A DNA stretch of 64,000 nt from assembly GCA_003249035.1 (NCBI GenBank), contig QBMK01000017.1, positions 1 through 64,000 on the forward strand. Direction: 5' to 3'. Under the pieces are notes generated by a model. It searched no databases and had not been told where the DNA came from. It worked only from the letters and a program-made list of their open reading frames with translations. This document shows, piece after piece, positions 25,094-34,810 of this stretch. This DNA is from Pseudanabaena sp. GTDB lineage: Bacteria; Cyanobacteriota; Cyanobacteriia; Pseudanabaenales; Pseudanabaenaceae. Position numbers and translations under genes: made by a program. The first letter of the stretch is position 1. The number at the start of each line of letters is the position of its first letter.

Positions 25094-26971
25094 GTTGATC
25101 GCAGGAACTGGAGGATTATAGGGAACGGTGGGATTTTTCTTGATGTGCATATAAGCTTCAACAGTCTGCACCGCCAAGGGAGCTGCGATCGCGCTACCAC
25201 CACCACCACCAGCGTTCTCCGCAAAAACTGTCACTACAATTTCTGGCTTCTCGTAGGGTGCATATAAGGTAAACCATGCGTGATTCGGGCGAGGAGGATC
25301 TTGGGCAGTGCCAGACTTACCAGCCATTTCAATTTCTGCCGAATTTAGAGCTGCGGCTGTGCCGAAGTCAAAAACAGATCTCAACGCCTTTTGCAAAGCC
25401 GCCAAATTTATTGGCGATATATTTAGAGACTGTCGCCATTCCCTCGCGTCGTTATCTTCAAAAAGCAGATGTGGTCTAATCCTAAAGCCACCATTAGCAA
25501 CAGCAGAAGTCATCATTGATACTTGAACAAGATTGGCTTGAACGTCACCCTGACCAATAGACATATTTAAAGTATTGCCAACGTACCAAGGTTCACCGAT
25601 CACCCTCTTTTTCCATTCTTCGTCTGGAACAGTACCTTTGGTTTCTTCCTCTTTAATTTCAATACCCGAATACTCGCCATAACCATATTTATGTGACCAT
25701 GCGGCAAGATCTTTCTCTCCGACACGCATACCTACCTGTCCAAAGAAAGTATTACTGCTGTATGCCATCGCCTCAGAAAATCCAATTGTGCCAAATCCTG
25801 CTTTATTGTGATCCCAAAATTGAAACCCACCCACATCAAGATACGGATATGTAGCAAGTACATCATTTATCCCAAATTTATTGGTTTCTAAGCCTGCGGT
25901 CATGGTCACAACCTTGAATGTACTGGCGGGAGGATATACCTGTAAAACCCGATTTACAAAAGGATGATCTTTTTCTTGCAAGCGCTTCCAGGTCGCTTCA
26001 GAAATCTTGCCAGAAAAAAGGTTAGGATCAAAGGCTGGATGACTTACCATGGCTAATATTTCACCATTATCAGGATTCATCGCGATAATTCCGCCTTGTT
26101 GCTCGCCTAAAATCTTCTCAACTGCTTTTTCTAAATCTAAATCAATCGTCATTTTGACGGCATTACCCGCTTTGGGCGGTTTTTGACCTAAAATCCTGAG
26201 CACCTTACCAAAAGCATTGACTTCCACCTGCTGCCCCCCCCATTCACCACGCAGCTGATTTTCAAAGGCATATTCCACTCCTGCTTTGCCGATAACATCT
26301 CCAGGGCGATAACCTTTTTCGCGCAATTTTGGTAACTCTTCAGCAGTTAATTCCCCTGTATAGCCCAGCACATGAGCAGCAACATCACCATTGGGGTAGT
26401 AGCGCACTGCTTCAGGCTCAACTTTGACACCTGGTAATTCGAGGCTATGCTCGGAAAGAACAGTTACAAGTTTGGGGCTAATCGAAGTTGAAACTCGGAC
26501 TAGATTTGGGGAGTTATAGCCTTCCTGCTCCAGTTTGTCGGTAATCGTCTGAGCCGAAACACCAATTAAGCCAGCCAAACGGTTAACAATTGGTTGCCAT
26601 TTATCCTTGGGCAGAGCGATCGGCCATAGATAAACTACATGCGCCAATCGACTGGAGGCAAGAATATTTCCTTTGCGATCAAACAGTCGTCCTCTTTCAG
26701 GGGGCTTAGCAATTAATCTGATCCGATTATTCTCGGCAAGTTGTTGGTTGCGATCGCCTTCAATCATTTGCAAATAAAAAAGGCGTCCACCCAAAATCCC
26801 GATTAGCACCAATACGCTTAAAACAAATAAAATAGCGGCTCGCATCCCTTTTCCCATTGTGCGAGTGTTTTCAGTGGGGTTAAAGGGTGAAATTTGTCGT
26901 TGCGTAAAAGTCATACTGCTTAGGAAAGATTTTAAGAAAGATTTTTCGCTAGAATATTTAGATACATACAT
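25088..26971 (-). CDS. mrdA: Penicillin-binding protein 2 (elongation transpeptidase)
   Basis: 627 residues from ATG 26971; ATG 26914 (MTFTQRQ) would also leave the family N-terminus intact. One transmembrane helix (about 43-68, AAILFVLSVLVLIGILGG), the dimerisation domain with AENNRIRLIAKPPERGRLFDRKG, and the transpeptidase domain with S-x-x-K (PPASTFKVV), SSN (YSSNTFFGQ) and KSGT (MAGKSGTAQ). It cross-links peptidoglycan during cell elongation. rodA and mreBCD are not adjacent. The stop lies inside the terminator shared with ilvC. Confidence 0.94.
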   Translation of the reverse strand: MYVSKYSSEKSFLKSFLSSMTFTQRQISPFNPTENTRTMGKGMRAAILFVLSVLVLIGILGGRLFYLQMIEGDRNQQLAENNRIRLIAKPPERGRLFDRKGNILASSRLAHVVYLWPIALPKDKWQPIVNRLAGLIGVSAQTITDKLEQEGYNSPNLVRVSTSISPKLVTVLSEHSLELPGVKVEPEAVRYYPNGDVAAHVLGYTGELTAEELPKLREKGYRPGDVIGKAGVEYAFENQLRGEWGGQQVEVNAFGKVLRILGQKPPKAGNAVKMTIDLDLEKAVEKILGEQQGGIIAMNPDNGEILAMVSHPAFDPNLFSGKISEATWKRLQEKDHPFVNRVLQVYPPASTFKVVTMTAGLETNKFGINDVLATYPYLDVGGFQFWDHNKAGFGTIGFSEAMAYSSNTFFGQVGMRVGEKDLAAWSHKYGYGEYSGIEIKEEETKGTVPDEEWKKRVIGEPWYVGNTLNMSIGQGDVQANLVQVSMMTSAVANGGFRIRPHLLFEDNDAREWRQSLNISPINLAALQKALRSVFDFGTAAALNSAEIEMAGKSGTAQDPPRPNHAWFTLYAPYEKPEIVVTVFAENAGGGGGSAIAAPLAVQTVEAYMHIKKNPTVPYNPPVPAINN

Positions 26972-27082
26972 TGTATGGCGATCGTGAATTTAATTAATTC
27001 CATTGCTAGTTTAGTGAATACTTTTGCTGTTCACAAATCACAAAAGCAAGCTAAAGACGTCTTTCTGAGGAGCTAAAAGTCC

Positions 27083-27520
27083 GTGATTGTGACACCTGTG
27101 CGTCCATTAGGACGAAAGTGGAGAAATCTCAGTTTTACTTCAACTCTCTATCTTGCCCCAGTACTAGACTTGCTCCTTGAAGAGGTACCCTCAGAATGGC
27201 AGCCAGAAATAAGGTTGGGTTTGCAAGAAGCATTAGTCAATGCTGTAAAACATGGAAATTCCCTTGATCCATGTAAGCAAATCACTGTTAAATTTTCGAT
27301 GGCTTCTCAAATGTATTGGTGGGTGATCACGGATCAAGGAAATGATTTACAATCCTCTGGCGGCTCACAGGACGATCCCACTCCATGCCATGACTTGGAA
27401 TGTGGCAGGGGCTTCTACATATTACGCAAAATTTTTGAGCATGTGCATTGGGATAGTAACCTGCATCGTTTGATTTTATGCAAACGTATTGATCCATCGA
27501 GTAACCCAACGATTTTTTAG
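27083..27520 (+). CDS. Anti-sigma-factor-type ATP-binding protein (HATPase_c)
   Basis: 145 residues, GTG start at 27083 preceded by a GAGGAG ribosome-binding site. The GHKL fold shows an N box, LGLQEALVNAVKHGNSLDP (about 49-67), and a short G1 region (WWVITDQGNDL), then GRGFYILRKIFEHVHWD. The overall form is that of RsbW/SpoIIAB-like anti-sigma kinases. The GHKL box DxGxG reads DQGND, so nucleotide binding may be altered. The rsh gene follows about 180 bases downstream in the same direction; whether they share a transcript is unclear. Confidence 0.85.
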   Translation: MIVTPVRPLGRKWRNLSFTSTLYLAPVLDLLLEEVPSEWQPEIRLGLQEALVNAVKHGNSLDPCKQITVKFSMASQMYWWVITDQGNDLQSSGGSQDDPTPCHDLECGRGFYILRKIFEHVHWDSNLHRLILCKRIDPSSNPTIF

Positions 27521-27703
27521 ATCACTAAAAAATTGAAGACTGCTCAAAGACCACCATCGATTTATAGTTTTTTACTTCCAAGTAATGCGAAAAAACTTCA
27601 GAATTTGTTTTACTAGAGACAAAATCGTATATTTAATAACATAAAGTTTAAGATAAGGTTATGCAGATCTTAATAACTATCTTTGCTAAGGCGAATTAAA
27701 CGT

Positions 27704-29989
27704 ATGACTCCGATGACATTATTAGCTGAAGCTCCTTTAGAACGTCTAGGTCAGCCAATAGATGGTGAAATAGATTGCGAAAACGTGCGGGAATGTAATG
27801 CAGTAGTTGATGCATGGATTCCAGACTGGTTAAGAAGTAGTTGGGAGAAATCACAGAGGGGTGAAAGTTTAGAGGGTGAAGATATTGTTGGTCGATCCTT
27901 AGATTTTGCTTATAAACTACATGATGGTCAATGTCGTGCATCGGGGGAGCCATACATATTACATCCGATCGCAGTTGCGGCAATTCTGAAGGATTTAGGT
28001 AGTAGTAATGCCATGATTGCCGCAGGATTTTTGCATGATGTCGTTGAAGACACAGATGTATCTTGCGATCAAATCGAACAAAAGTTTGGGAAAGAAGTCC
28101 GACAATTAGTTGAAGGGGTAACCAAATTATCGAAACTGAGTTTTGAGAGTAAAACTGAAAGTCAAGCCGAAAACTTTCGTCGTATGTTTCTGGCGATGGC
28201 TCAAGATATTCGCGTGATTATCGTTAAGCTTGCCGATCGCTTGCACAACATGCGAACGCTGCAACATTTACGACCTGAAAAGCAAGTTTTGATTTCCAGA
28301 GAAACTAGAGAGATTTTTGCTCCTTTAGCAAACCGTTTGGGTTTAGGACAGATCAAGTGGGAGCTTGAAGATATAGCTTTTAAATATATTGAGCCAGAGC
28401 AATATCAAATGATGGTGTCTCTGGTTGCTGAGACCCATGAGGATCGTCACGAACAGTTAACCGAGGTAACCAGGGTATTAGCTGATCGGCTGGAGTCAAT
28501 GGGCATCGATGATTTTGAAATTAGCGGTAGACCGAAGCATTTGTATGGTATCTACCGCAAAATGGAGCGCCAAAAGAAACAATATAACGAGATTTATGAC
28601 ATCCAAGCCGTTAGAGTAATCGTCAATACTAAAGAGGAATGCTATCGAGTTCTTGCCGTTGTCCACGATCATTTCTGTCCGATCCCTGGGCGTTTTAAAG
28701 ACTACATTGGTTTACCCAAACCAAACCGCTATCAATCACTACACACGGCGGTAATTGGGCCCAAAGGACAGCCTGTGGAAGTGCAGATTCGCACTTGGGA
28801 AATGCATCACATCGCAGACTATGGAATTGCAGCCCATTGGAAATACAAAGAAAGTAATTCAACTAGTAAGCCGCTTAAGGGGGATGATCAGAAATTTACC
28901 TGGTTGCGTCAGTTGGTGGAATGGCAACGGGAACTGAAAGATCCCCAAGAATATCTGGATAGCGTCAAGGAAGATTTATTTGATAGCGAAGTTTATGTCT
29001 TTAGTCCGAAAGGAGATGTTTATTGCTTGCCCCGTGGCTCAACACCTGTAGACTTTGCCTATCGTGTTCATACTGAAGTTGGCAATCACTGCTCTGGTGC
29101 ATTAGTAAATAACGTGATGGTTCCGTTGCAACGCCCCCTTAAACATGGCGATATTGTTACAATCCTCACCCAAAACAATGCCCACCCCAGTACCGATTGG
29201 ATTAATTTTGTTGCTACTAATTCGGCAAAAAGTAGAATTAGACAATGGTTTAAGCGATCGCGTCGTGATGAAAATCTTGCATTAGGTCGCAGTGCGCTAG
29301 AGCGAGAACTGGGCAAAAATGGCTTAGAAGCTTTGCTCAAATCAGACCAAATGCAAAAACTTGCCGAGCGATGTAATTATCACAATGTTGAGGATCTGAT
29401 CGCAGGAATTGGCTATGGTGAAACTTCAGTTAATTCTGTAGTTAACAAGCTACGCGAGAATCAACACAATGATCGTTATTTCAACCCTCAAAAGTATGAA
29501 GCACGCCATGAACCTGCTCATAGTAATAACTCCAAGTCGCCAATTTTGGGTCTAGAGGGGATGGTTTACTCGATCGCAGGTTGTTGTGCACCTCTTCCAG
29601 GGGAGCCAATCTCTGGAGTTGTCGCATTAGGTAGCAATCGTGGTATCACAATTCATCGACATGATTGCAACAATTTAGCAAATATTCCTAGCGATCGGAT
29701 GTTACATGTAGGCTGGAATCAGCAAAAGGAAAATGATCATGTTCAAACCTATCCCATTGATATTCGGGTAGAAACAATTGATCGGGTTGGTGTACTGCGA
29801 GATATTTTGACTCGTCTATCTGACAACAAGATTAATGTCCGCAAGGCAAATGTGCAAACCAAAAAAGGTAAGGCAGCGATTATTGATCTGAGTATTGATA
29901 TTAGCGATCGCCACCAATTTGATCGTGTTTGCAATCAAATCAATAAGATGTGTGACACCCTCTCCGTTTCTCGACTTGTTTCTGAATAA
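27704..29989 (+). CDS. Bifunctional (p)ppGpp synthetase/hydrolase (Rsh)
   Basis: 761 residues from ATG 27704; the frame can be extended to TTG 27683. Domains in order: HD hydrolase (about 60-210, with AAGFLHDVVEDTDV), synthetase (about 260-380, with GRFKDYIGLPKPNRYQSLHT), TGS (about 415-480, VYVFSPKGDVYCLPRGSTPVD) and ACT at the C-terminus (after 685). Both catalytic modules look intact, so it should both make and degrade the alarmone of the stringent response. The single Rsh in many cyanobacteria is of this kind. It is the only gene in its operon unless co-transcribed with the upstream GHKL gene. Confidence 0.95.
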   Translation: MTPMTLLAEAPLERLGQPIDGEIDCENVRECNAVVDAWIPDWLRSSWEKSQRGESLEGEDIVGRSLDFAYKLHDGQCRASGEPYILHPIAVAAILKDLGSSNAMIAAGFLHDVVEDTDVSCDQIEQKFGKEVRQLVEGVTKLSKLSFESKTESQAENFRRMFLAMAQDIRVIIVKLADRLHNMRTLQHLRPEKQVLISRETREIFAPLANRLGLGQIKWELEDIAFKYIEPEQYQMMVSLVAETHEDRHEQLTEVTRVLADRLESMGIDDFEISGRPKHLYGIYRKMERQKKQYNEIYDIQAVRVIVNTKEECYRVLAVVHDHFCPIPGRFKDYIGLPKPNRYQSLHTAVIGPKGQPVEVQIRTWEMHHIADYGIAAHWKYKESNSTSKPLKGDDQKFTWLRQLVEWQRELKDPQEYLDSVKEDLFDSEVYVFSPKGDVYCLPRGSTPVDFAYRVHTEVGNHCSGALVNNVMVPLQRPLKHGDIVTILTQNNAHPSTDWINFVATNSAKSRIRQWFKRSRRDENLALGRSALERELGKNGLEALLKSDQMQKLAERCNYHNVEDLIAGIGYGETSVNSVVNKLRENQHNDRYFNPQKYEARHEPAHSNNSKSPILGLEGMVYSIAGCCAPLPGEPISGVVALGSNRGITIHRHDCNNLANIPSDRMLHVGWNQQKENDHVQTYPIDIRVETIDRVGVLRDILTRLSDNKINVRKANVQTKKGKAAIIDLSIDISDRHQFDRVCNQINKMCDTLSVSRLVSE

Positions 29990-30221
29990 GTCTTACTTCG
30001 CACTTTATGGAAGTAACAAAAATCATGAATTTTTCAAATTTTAAAGAGTAATTTAGAGCAACTCCTAATTTAAATCTACTAAGCTATATATCCCCTAAAA
30101 GCCCCCGTTTAGGAAAAAATAATATTGTGATTTCTATACGATCTATTTTATTTGTGGGCATAGATTTTTTTTAACTTGGTGCTATTCTAGAAATCAATCA
30201 GCATTTCCCCAAATAGCCGTT

Positions 30222-30647
30222 ATGTCACCAGTAAAAGAAGCTCCTTCGGCGATCAGTAGCATTGTAAATCTAAATGTAGAGACATTAAATACTCATGGGC
30301 CAACTGTAGAACGGCCATGGGGTACATTTACCACACTTGAAGAAGGCCTCGGCTACAAAATCAAGCGCATTGAAGTTAGATCTGGACATCGTCTTAGCCT
30401 CCAAATGCACCATCACCGCAGCGAACATTGGATTGTGGTATCTGGAACTGCCAAGGTGACCTGCGGCGAGAAAGAAACGATGATCAGCACAAATCAATCA
30501 ACCTATGTCCCTAAATGTACGGCGCATAGACTCGAAAATCCTGGCATAATCCCTTTGATCCTAATCGAGGTACAAAGTGGCGAGTATTTGGGAGAAGATG
30601 ATATTATTCGCTTCCAAGACGACTACTCCCGTCATGAAAAGAAATAA
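30222..30647 (+). CDS. Cupin protein like the C-terminal domain of mannose-1-P guanylyltransferase / PMI type II
   Basis: 141 residues. RPWGTFTTLEEGLGYKIKRI opens the domain, and the metal-binding cupin motif is HRLSLQMHHHRSEHWIVVSGTAKV (about 61-84), followed by NQSTYVPKCTAHRLENPG and LIEVQSGEYLGEDDIIRFQDDY. This is the type II phosphomannose-isomerase domain found alone. It probably isomerises mannose-6-P and fructose-6-P for GDP-mannose synthesis. A DegT-type aminotransferase follows after a terminator, so both may feed surface polysaccharide synthesis (inference). Confidence 0.88.
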   Translation: MSPVKEAPSAISSIVNLNVETLNTHGPTVERPWGTFTTLEEGLGYKIKRIEVRSGHRLSLQMHHHRSEHWIVVSGTAKVTCGEKETMISTNQSTYVPKCTAHRLENPGIIPLILIEVQSGEYLGEDDIIRFQDDYSRHEKK

Positions 30648-30650
30648 TTA

Positions 30651-30682
30651 AAACAAGGGGCGCAATGCGCCCCTTGTTTTTT
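30651..30682 (+). terminator. Hairpin terminator after the cupin gene
   Basis: AAACAAGGGGCGC and GCGCCCCTTGTTT surround AAT; a T-run follows. It has the AGGGGCGC core seen in other terminators here. Confidence 0.88.
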
Positions 30683-30742
30683 TGATAACAAGCAATGGCA
30701 ATCGCGTTTAAAATAGTTGAGGCAATCTAGAATCGTTTCAAC

Positions 30743-31867
30743 GTGAATAAAATTCCTCCCTTTGATGCATCGCAGCAATATCAACAAATTGGCGATCGCC
30801 TCAATAAAGCTGCATTAGAAGTACTAGCATCAGGGCAATATATTGGTGGACAGACTGTAAGTCAGTTTGAAACTGAGTTTGCTAATTATATTGGCTCAGC
30901 TACTGACTCTAACTTTGGTATTGCTTGTAACTCAGGTACTGATGCTCTATATCTTGCTCTGCGAGCTTTAGATATTGGGGAGGGCGATGAAGTTATCACT
31001 TCACCATTTACATTTTTTGCTAGTGCAGAAACGATTAGCATGACGGGGGCAAAACCAGTATTTGTCGATATTGAAGCGCATAGCTTCAATATGAATATTC
31101 AACTAATCGAATCTGCTATCACCTCTCGAACTAAGGCGATCATGCCCGTACATTTATTTGGACGCTCAGCTGATATGACTAGTTTGATGGCGATCGCGCA
31201 AAAGCATAATCTCTTTGTGATCGAAGACTGCGCTCAGGCGACAGGTGCAACTTTTGATGGACATAAGGTGGGAAATATTGGCGATGTGGGCTGTTTTAGC
31301 TTTTATCCAACCAAAAATCTGGGTGGCTGTGGCGATGGGGGAATGATGACCACTAAGAATGCTGAAGTCGCGAATAAATTGCGGATTTTGCGGGAGCATG
31401 GAAGCCCTAAGCGCTATTACCACGAATATATCGGGATGAATTCACGGCTTGATGCATTGCAAGCGGCTCTATTGCAAGTCAAATTACCTTACCTCGATAA
31501 GTGGAATGCTCAACGCCGTGAGATTAGCGATCGCTACACACATCTTCTAAAAAATGCAAATATTCCCCATCTTATAACTCCCCATCATTGTCCTGGCAGT
31601 GTTTGGAATCAGTACACAGTTCGCATCGGTGATGACAAACGCGATTATGTTCAAGCCCAACTGCGAGAGCAAAATATAATCACAATGATTTACTATCCCT
31701 TGCCGTTGCACTTGCAATCTGTATACAGCAACCTTGGTTATAAAAAGGGTGATTTTCCTGTCACTGAGGATATTTGCGATCAAGTTTTATCTTTGCCAAT
31801 GTTTCCAGAACTCAGCGAAGAGCAACAAGATCGAGTCGTCAATACTTTAAAAAATATTCTCAAATAG
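30743..31867 (+). CDS. DegT/DnrJ/EryC1/StrS-family aminotransferase
   Basis: 374 residues with a GTG start. PLP-dependent transamination of a nucleotide-linked keto-sugar to an amino-sugar is the family reaction. Seen: IACNSGTDALYLALRALDIG (cofactor-binding), FTFFASAETISMTGAKPVFVD, the FGRSADMTSLMAIAQKHNLF segment, VIEDCAQATGA, and the PLP lysine in FSFYPTKNLGGCGDGGMMTT (Lys about 190). The substrate is not determined. With the upstream cupin it suggests a sugar-nucleotide branch for lipopolysaccharide or exopolysaccharide. Two hairpins follow. Confidence 0.93.
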   Translation: MNKIPPFDASQQYQQIGDRLNKAALEVLASGQYIGGQTVSQFETEFANYIGSATDSNFGIACNSGTDALYLALRALDIGEGDEVITSPFTFFASAETISMTGAKPVFVDIEAHSFNMNIQLIESAITSRTKAIMPVHLFGRSADMTSLMAIAQKHNLFVIEDCAQATGATFDGHKVGNIGDVGCFSFYPTKNLGGCGDGGMMTTKNAEVANKLRILREHGSPKRYYHEYIGMNSRLDALQAALLQVKLPYLDKWNAQRREISDRYTHLLKNANIPHLITPHHCPGSVWNQYTVRIGDDKRDYVQAQLREQNIITMIYYPLPLHLQSVYSNLGYKKGDFPVTEDICDQVLSLPMFPELSEEQQDRVVNTLKNILK

Positions 31868-31871
31868 TATT

Positions 31872-31910
31872 TGAGCTTGTTTACCCGCCTTCGGCGGGTA
31901 AACAAGCTCA
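31872..31910 (+). terminator. Hairpin terminator after the DegT gene
   Basis: TGAGCTTGTTTACCCGCC at 31872-31889 pairs perfectly with 31893-31910 around a three-base loop, directly after the stop. Confidence 0.85.
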
Positions 31911-31911
31911 T

Positions 31912-31938
31912 AAAAAGCGACGCGATGCGTCGCTTTTT
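31912..31938. terminator. Second hairpin, shared with the convergent Uma2 gene
   Basis: AAAAAGCGACGC and GCGTCGCTTTTT surround GAT. The right arm touches the stop of the minus-strand gene, so it probably ends that transcript. Confidence 0.8.
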
Positions 31939-32527
31939 ATTGCCCAAACGCTAAAACCTGCTCAACAGTCAGGGCAAAGCCATCTACCACCGTTGATGCA
32001 ATTGGCATGTCACCTGTATAGATTTTGTCTTCATACTGTCCATCCACCCATAGACATATGGTTATTTGTCGCATTTCTGGATCGATAATCCAATATTCAT
32101 TAATGCCTCTGGCTGCATACTCTGTACGTTTATAGCGATAGTCTCTGTCTCGATTTTCTTGCCCAGCGGAAACTACTTCTGCAACCAAAATTGGCGATGG
32201 CATCTCTTGGGTAATTGTATTACTGCGCTGACCAGTCATAGCCGCAAGTCCATCTTCACTTAGTACAACTAGATCAGGTAGTCTGACCTTTGCTCTTCTA
32301 CCACTAACTACAATCTCAATGTCCTTATGGCAAATTAGTGCCATTGGAAAATGTTTGGCAAATTCAAACATTAGCAGTTTAGCAATCTGACAATTTAGAG
32401 GAGATTCAGTTGGCGCTTTGACTAATTCTCCGTTTACAAGCTCGTAGCGATCGTCTGTACCATCGTCATAACTGAGATACTCTTCTATGGTCATTAGTAT
32501 AGAGGGGCTAGCTGTTGCTAAAGTCAT
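31937..32527 (-). CDS. Uma2-family (DUF820) PD-(D/E)xK-like protein
   Basis: 196 residues. Family marks: [20 protein letters not shown] with [29 protein letters not shown] (catalytic Asp), [40 protein letters not shown] (Glu and Lys region) and [24 protein letters not shown]. The catalytic pattern D-(x)n-E-x-V looks complete. As with its relative at 18015-18587, the biological role of the family is unsettled. It is convergent with the DegT gene and stands alone. Confidence 0.9.
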   Translation of the reverse strand: MTLATASPSILMTIEEYLSYDDGTDDRYELVNGELVKAPTESPLNCQIAKLLMFEFAKHFPMALICHKDIEIVVSGRRAKVRLPDLVVLSEDGLAAMTGQRSNTITQEMPSPILVAEVVSAGQENRDRDYRYKRTEYAARGINEYWIIDPEMRQITICLWVDGQYEDKIYTGDMPIASTVVDGFALTVEQVLAFGQ

Positions 32528-32755
32528 GATTTAGATCCTCTACATATGCATGAAAGGATTGTATCAAATCCAATTTAGTAAATATTCTTTGCTTTTCGAA
32601 TGTTGTATTAGATAACGAAAAAATAAAGGCAGAGATTTGCATCGCCCTTACTTATAATAATCACATATGCATTGGGGAATAGTCATAGGCATTCTTAACT
32701 CAATGTTTGTCAATTGCTATCTATGAAATGTGTTCCTAAGTCCAAAAATTAAACG

Positions 32756-34705
32756 ATGACTAAATTTGACTTTCTATCGGATACAAAAAAAGCTTGGCAC
32801 TACATGGATGTAGATCAGGTGTTGGCGGCTTTAGAGACTTCGATGGAAGGTTTGTCCTATGTGAATGCACGACAAAGATTACGGCATTTGGGAGCTAATA
32901 AATTACCGCGATCGCATCCAATCAGCAAGGTTCTTATACAACCTCTAATTAATCCTTTAACTTATCTATTATTAGGATCAGCAATTTATTTGCAATGGAA
33001 TGGAGCAGAAGGATGGGCGCTAATTTCTGTGGGAGTAATACATAGTGCGATCGGTATTGGGATTTCAATATGGTCAATCAAAACCAAGGCAAAAGTTAGT
33101 CGAGATAGCCCTCAGCGCCGACAAAATGAACCTTCTAATTCGGTAACAGTATTACGCGATCGCGAAGAGATGGAAATTCCATCGCGAGATTTGGTGTTGG
33201 GGGATGTGTTGATACTCAGAGAAGGAGATCGCCCTACTGTCGATCTACGAGTTATAGAGACATCAGAAGATTTGCGGGTAAATCAGACTAATTTAGGCGG
33301 CGAGGCAATTTGTGCCAAGCTTGCTGCGCTTACTTTTGAGGAGAAAACACCGCCGCTCGAATGCAACAATATGATTTATGCAGGAACAGAAATTTCTGCA
33401 GGAAGTGCTAGGGGAATTGTGATTGCCACAAGTCGTTTCACTCAAGAACAGGCAGCGCTCATCAAAGACAAGCCATTTTCAGTTATCCATTCTGAATTGC
33501 GTCAATTACGTCAAGTTTGGATCTGGCTGCTGCTTTTTGTGACGACTATTGCGATTGGGTTTTCATGGCAACGCGGAATTACAATCAATGCGATGACCGC
33601 AGCCGCCTTGATCGTTAGCACCTATCCCCAAAACCTATTACGCATCGCCACTCAGGTTCAGCTGTTTGGGATGCGAGATCTTGCTAAACAGCGAATATGG
33701 GCAAGATTTCCTTCTGTATTAGATGCGATCGCTAGAATAACGACGATTGTGCCAATTGTCGAGTCAGATGTGGTGCTTAGCTTTGATAATTTGAGTCGTG
33801 CAGGTATTGAGTGGAGGGGATTAATCAGGGCTTCTGAAGACGATGCAGAAGCCTTTAGTAGAGCCATTGGTATTGAGACCCATAGCTATTTCGATGCTCC
33901 TCAAGAAAGAATTCGACAATGGAAAGAAGATCGCCAGAAATATTTAAATGCAGTTGCCGTAATTGGGAATGATATTGAAGATATTCCCTTGTTAAGAGCG
34001 GCTGATGTGGGAATCTGCGATCGCACCTGTCGCAAAGAATTGCAAGATAGTGCGGGGCTGATTATACCAAAGGAAGACTTCCATTATTTACCGATCGCTA
34101 TTCTCGAAGGACGTGCCACATTCGATCGGTTGCAACGAACTGCGCTGCTCACTGCCACAAGTTCTTTTACCTTAGCCGTGCTAACACTAATGGATACTGC
34201 TGCAGGATTTTCGATGCCGCCATTGCAATTAATCTGGGTTGGTGCGATCGCCACAACAATTGTTGCTTTTCCGCTAGTCCTTGAGCCTACCCATGAGACC
34301 CTTTTATTTCAACCAGCACATCGATTTCAAAGCATATTGCGCTCTAGTAATTACCTACGCATTTTGCTAGCCGTCGTCACCACGATCTCCGCTATTTCCA
34401 TAGTCTTTTGGCTGAAATATCAAGGTCAACCAGCGATGTTTTCCCAAGCGCGATCTATGGCATTTGTCACCCTTGGTTTCAGTCAGGTTTTCCATGCCTG
34501 TGCGATCGCCCGCCATAGTGTATTCAGCAACTTGCCCCTGATGCTCGGCATATCCTTTATCGCTATCTGTCAAATTGCCTTTGTTCAAGTTCCTTGGTTT
34601 GGCGATCTGATGTCAACGGTTCCTTTAAATGGAGTTGAATGGACGATCTCGATTTTGAGTGCCACTGCTGTGTTTTGGGTGCAAGAGCTAATCAAAACGG
34701 GGTAA
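32756..34705 (+). CDS. P-type ATPase relative lacking the catalytic aspartate and nucleotide domain
   Basis: 649 residues, about 250 fewer than a cation P2-ATPase. It keeps the cation-ATPase N-terminal domain (WHYMDVDQVLAALETSMEGL), the first membrane pair (NPLTYLLLGSAIYLQW), an actuator-like domain (LVLGDVLILREGDRPTVDLR) and a C-terminal membrane bundle. The phosphorylation motif is gone: at about 328-340, where ICTDKTGTLT is expected, the protein reads ITTIVPIVESDVV. The actuator TGES motif reads NLGGEAI. Only about 68 residues separate this point from IGNDIEDIPLLRAADVGI (403-420), the equivalent of GDGxNDxxxLxxADVG, so the nucleotide domain is lost. It cannot pump by the usual mechanism; a regulatory role is inference. 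Confidence 0.8.
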   Translation: MTKFDFLSDTKKAWHYMDVDQVLAALETSMEGLSYVNARQRLRHLGANKLPRSHPISKVLIQPLINPLTYLLLGSAIYLQWNGAEGWALISVGVIHSAIGIGISIWSIKTKAKVSRDSPQRRQNEPSNSVTVLRDREEMEIPSRDLVLGDVLILREGDRPTVDLRVIETSEDLRVNQTNLGGEAICAKLAALTFEEKTPPLECNNMIYAGTEISAGSARGIVIATSRFTQEQAALIKDKPFSVIHSELRQLRQVWIWLLLFVTTIAIGFSWQRGITINAMTAAALIVSTYPQNLLRIATQVQLFGMRDLAKQRIWARFPSVLDAIARITTIVPIVESDVVLSFDNLSRAGIEWRGLIRASEDDAEAFSRAIGIETHSYFDAPQERIRQWKEDRQKYLNAVAVIGNDIEDIPLLRAADVGICDRTCRKELQDSAGLIIPKEDFHYLPIAILEGRATFDRLQRTALLTATSSFTLAVLTLMDTAAGFSMPPLQLIWVGAIATTIVAFPLVLEPTHETLLFQPAHRFQSILRSSNYLRILLAVVTTISAISIVFWLKYQGQPAMFSQARSMAFVTLGFSQVFHACAIARHSVFSNLPLMLGISFIAICQIAFVQVPWFGDLMSTVPLNGVEWTISILSATAVFWVQELIKTG

Positions 34706-34810
34706 TCTGTAGATGGCAGATCAGAGCCTTTTATGTCCGTTTTTATTCAGTAGTTACTTCTCAATTAGTTTTTTAGCTGCCATAATTAAGCTTAACTACA
34801 CCTTAACTTT

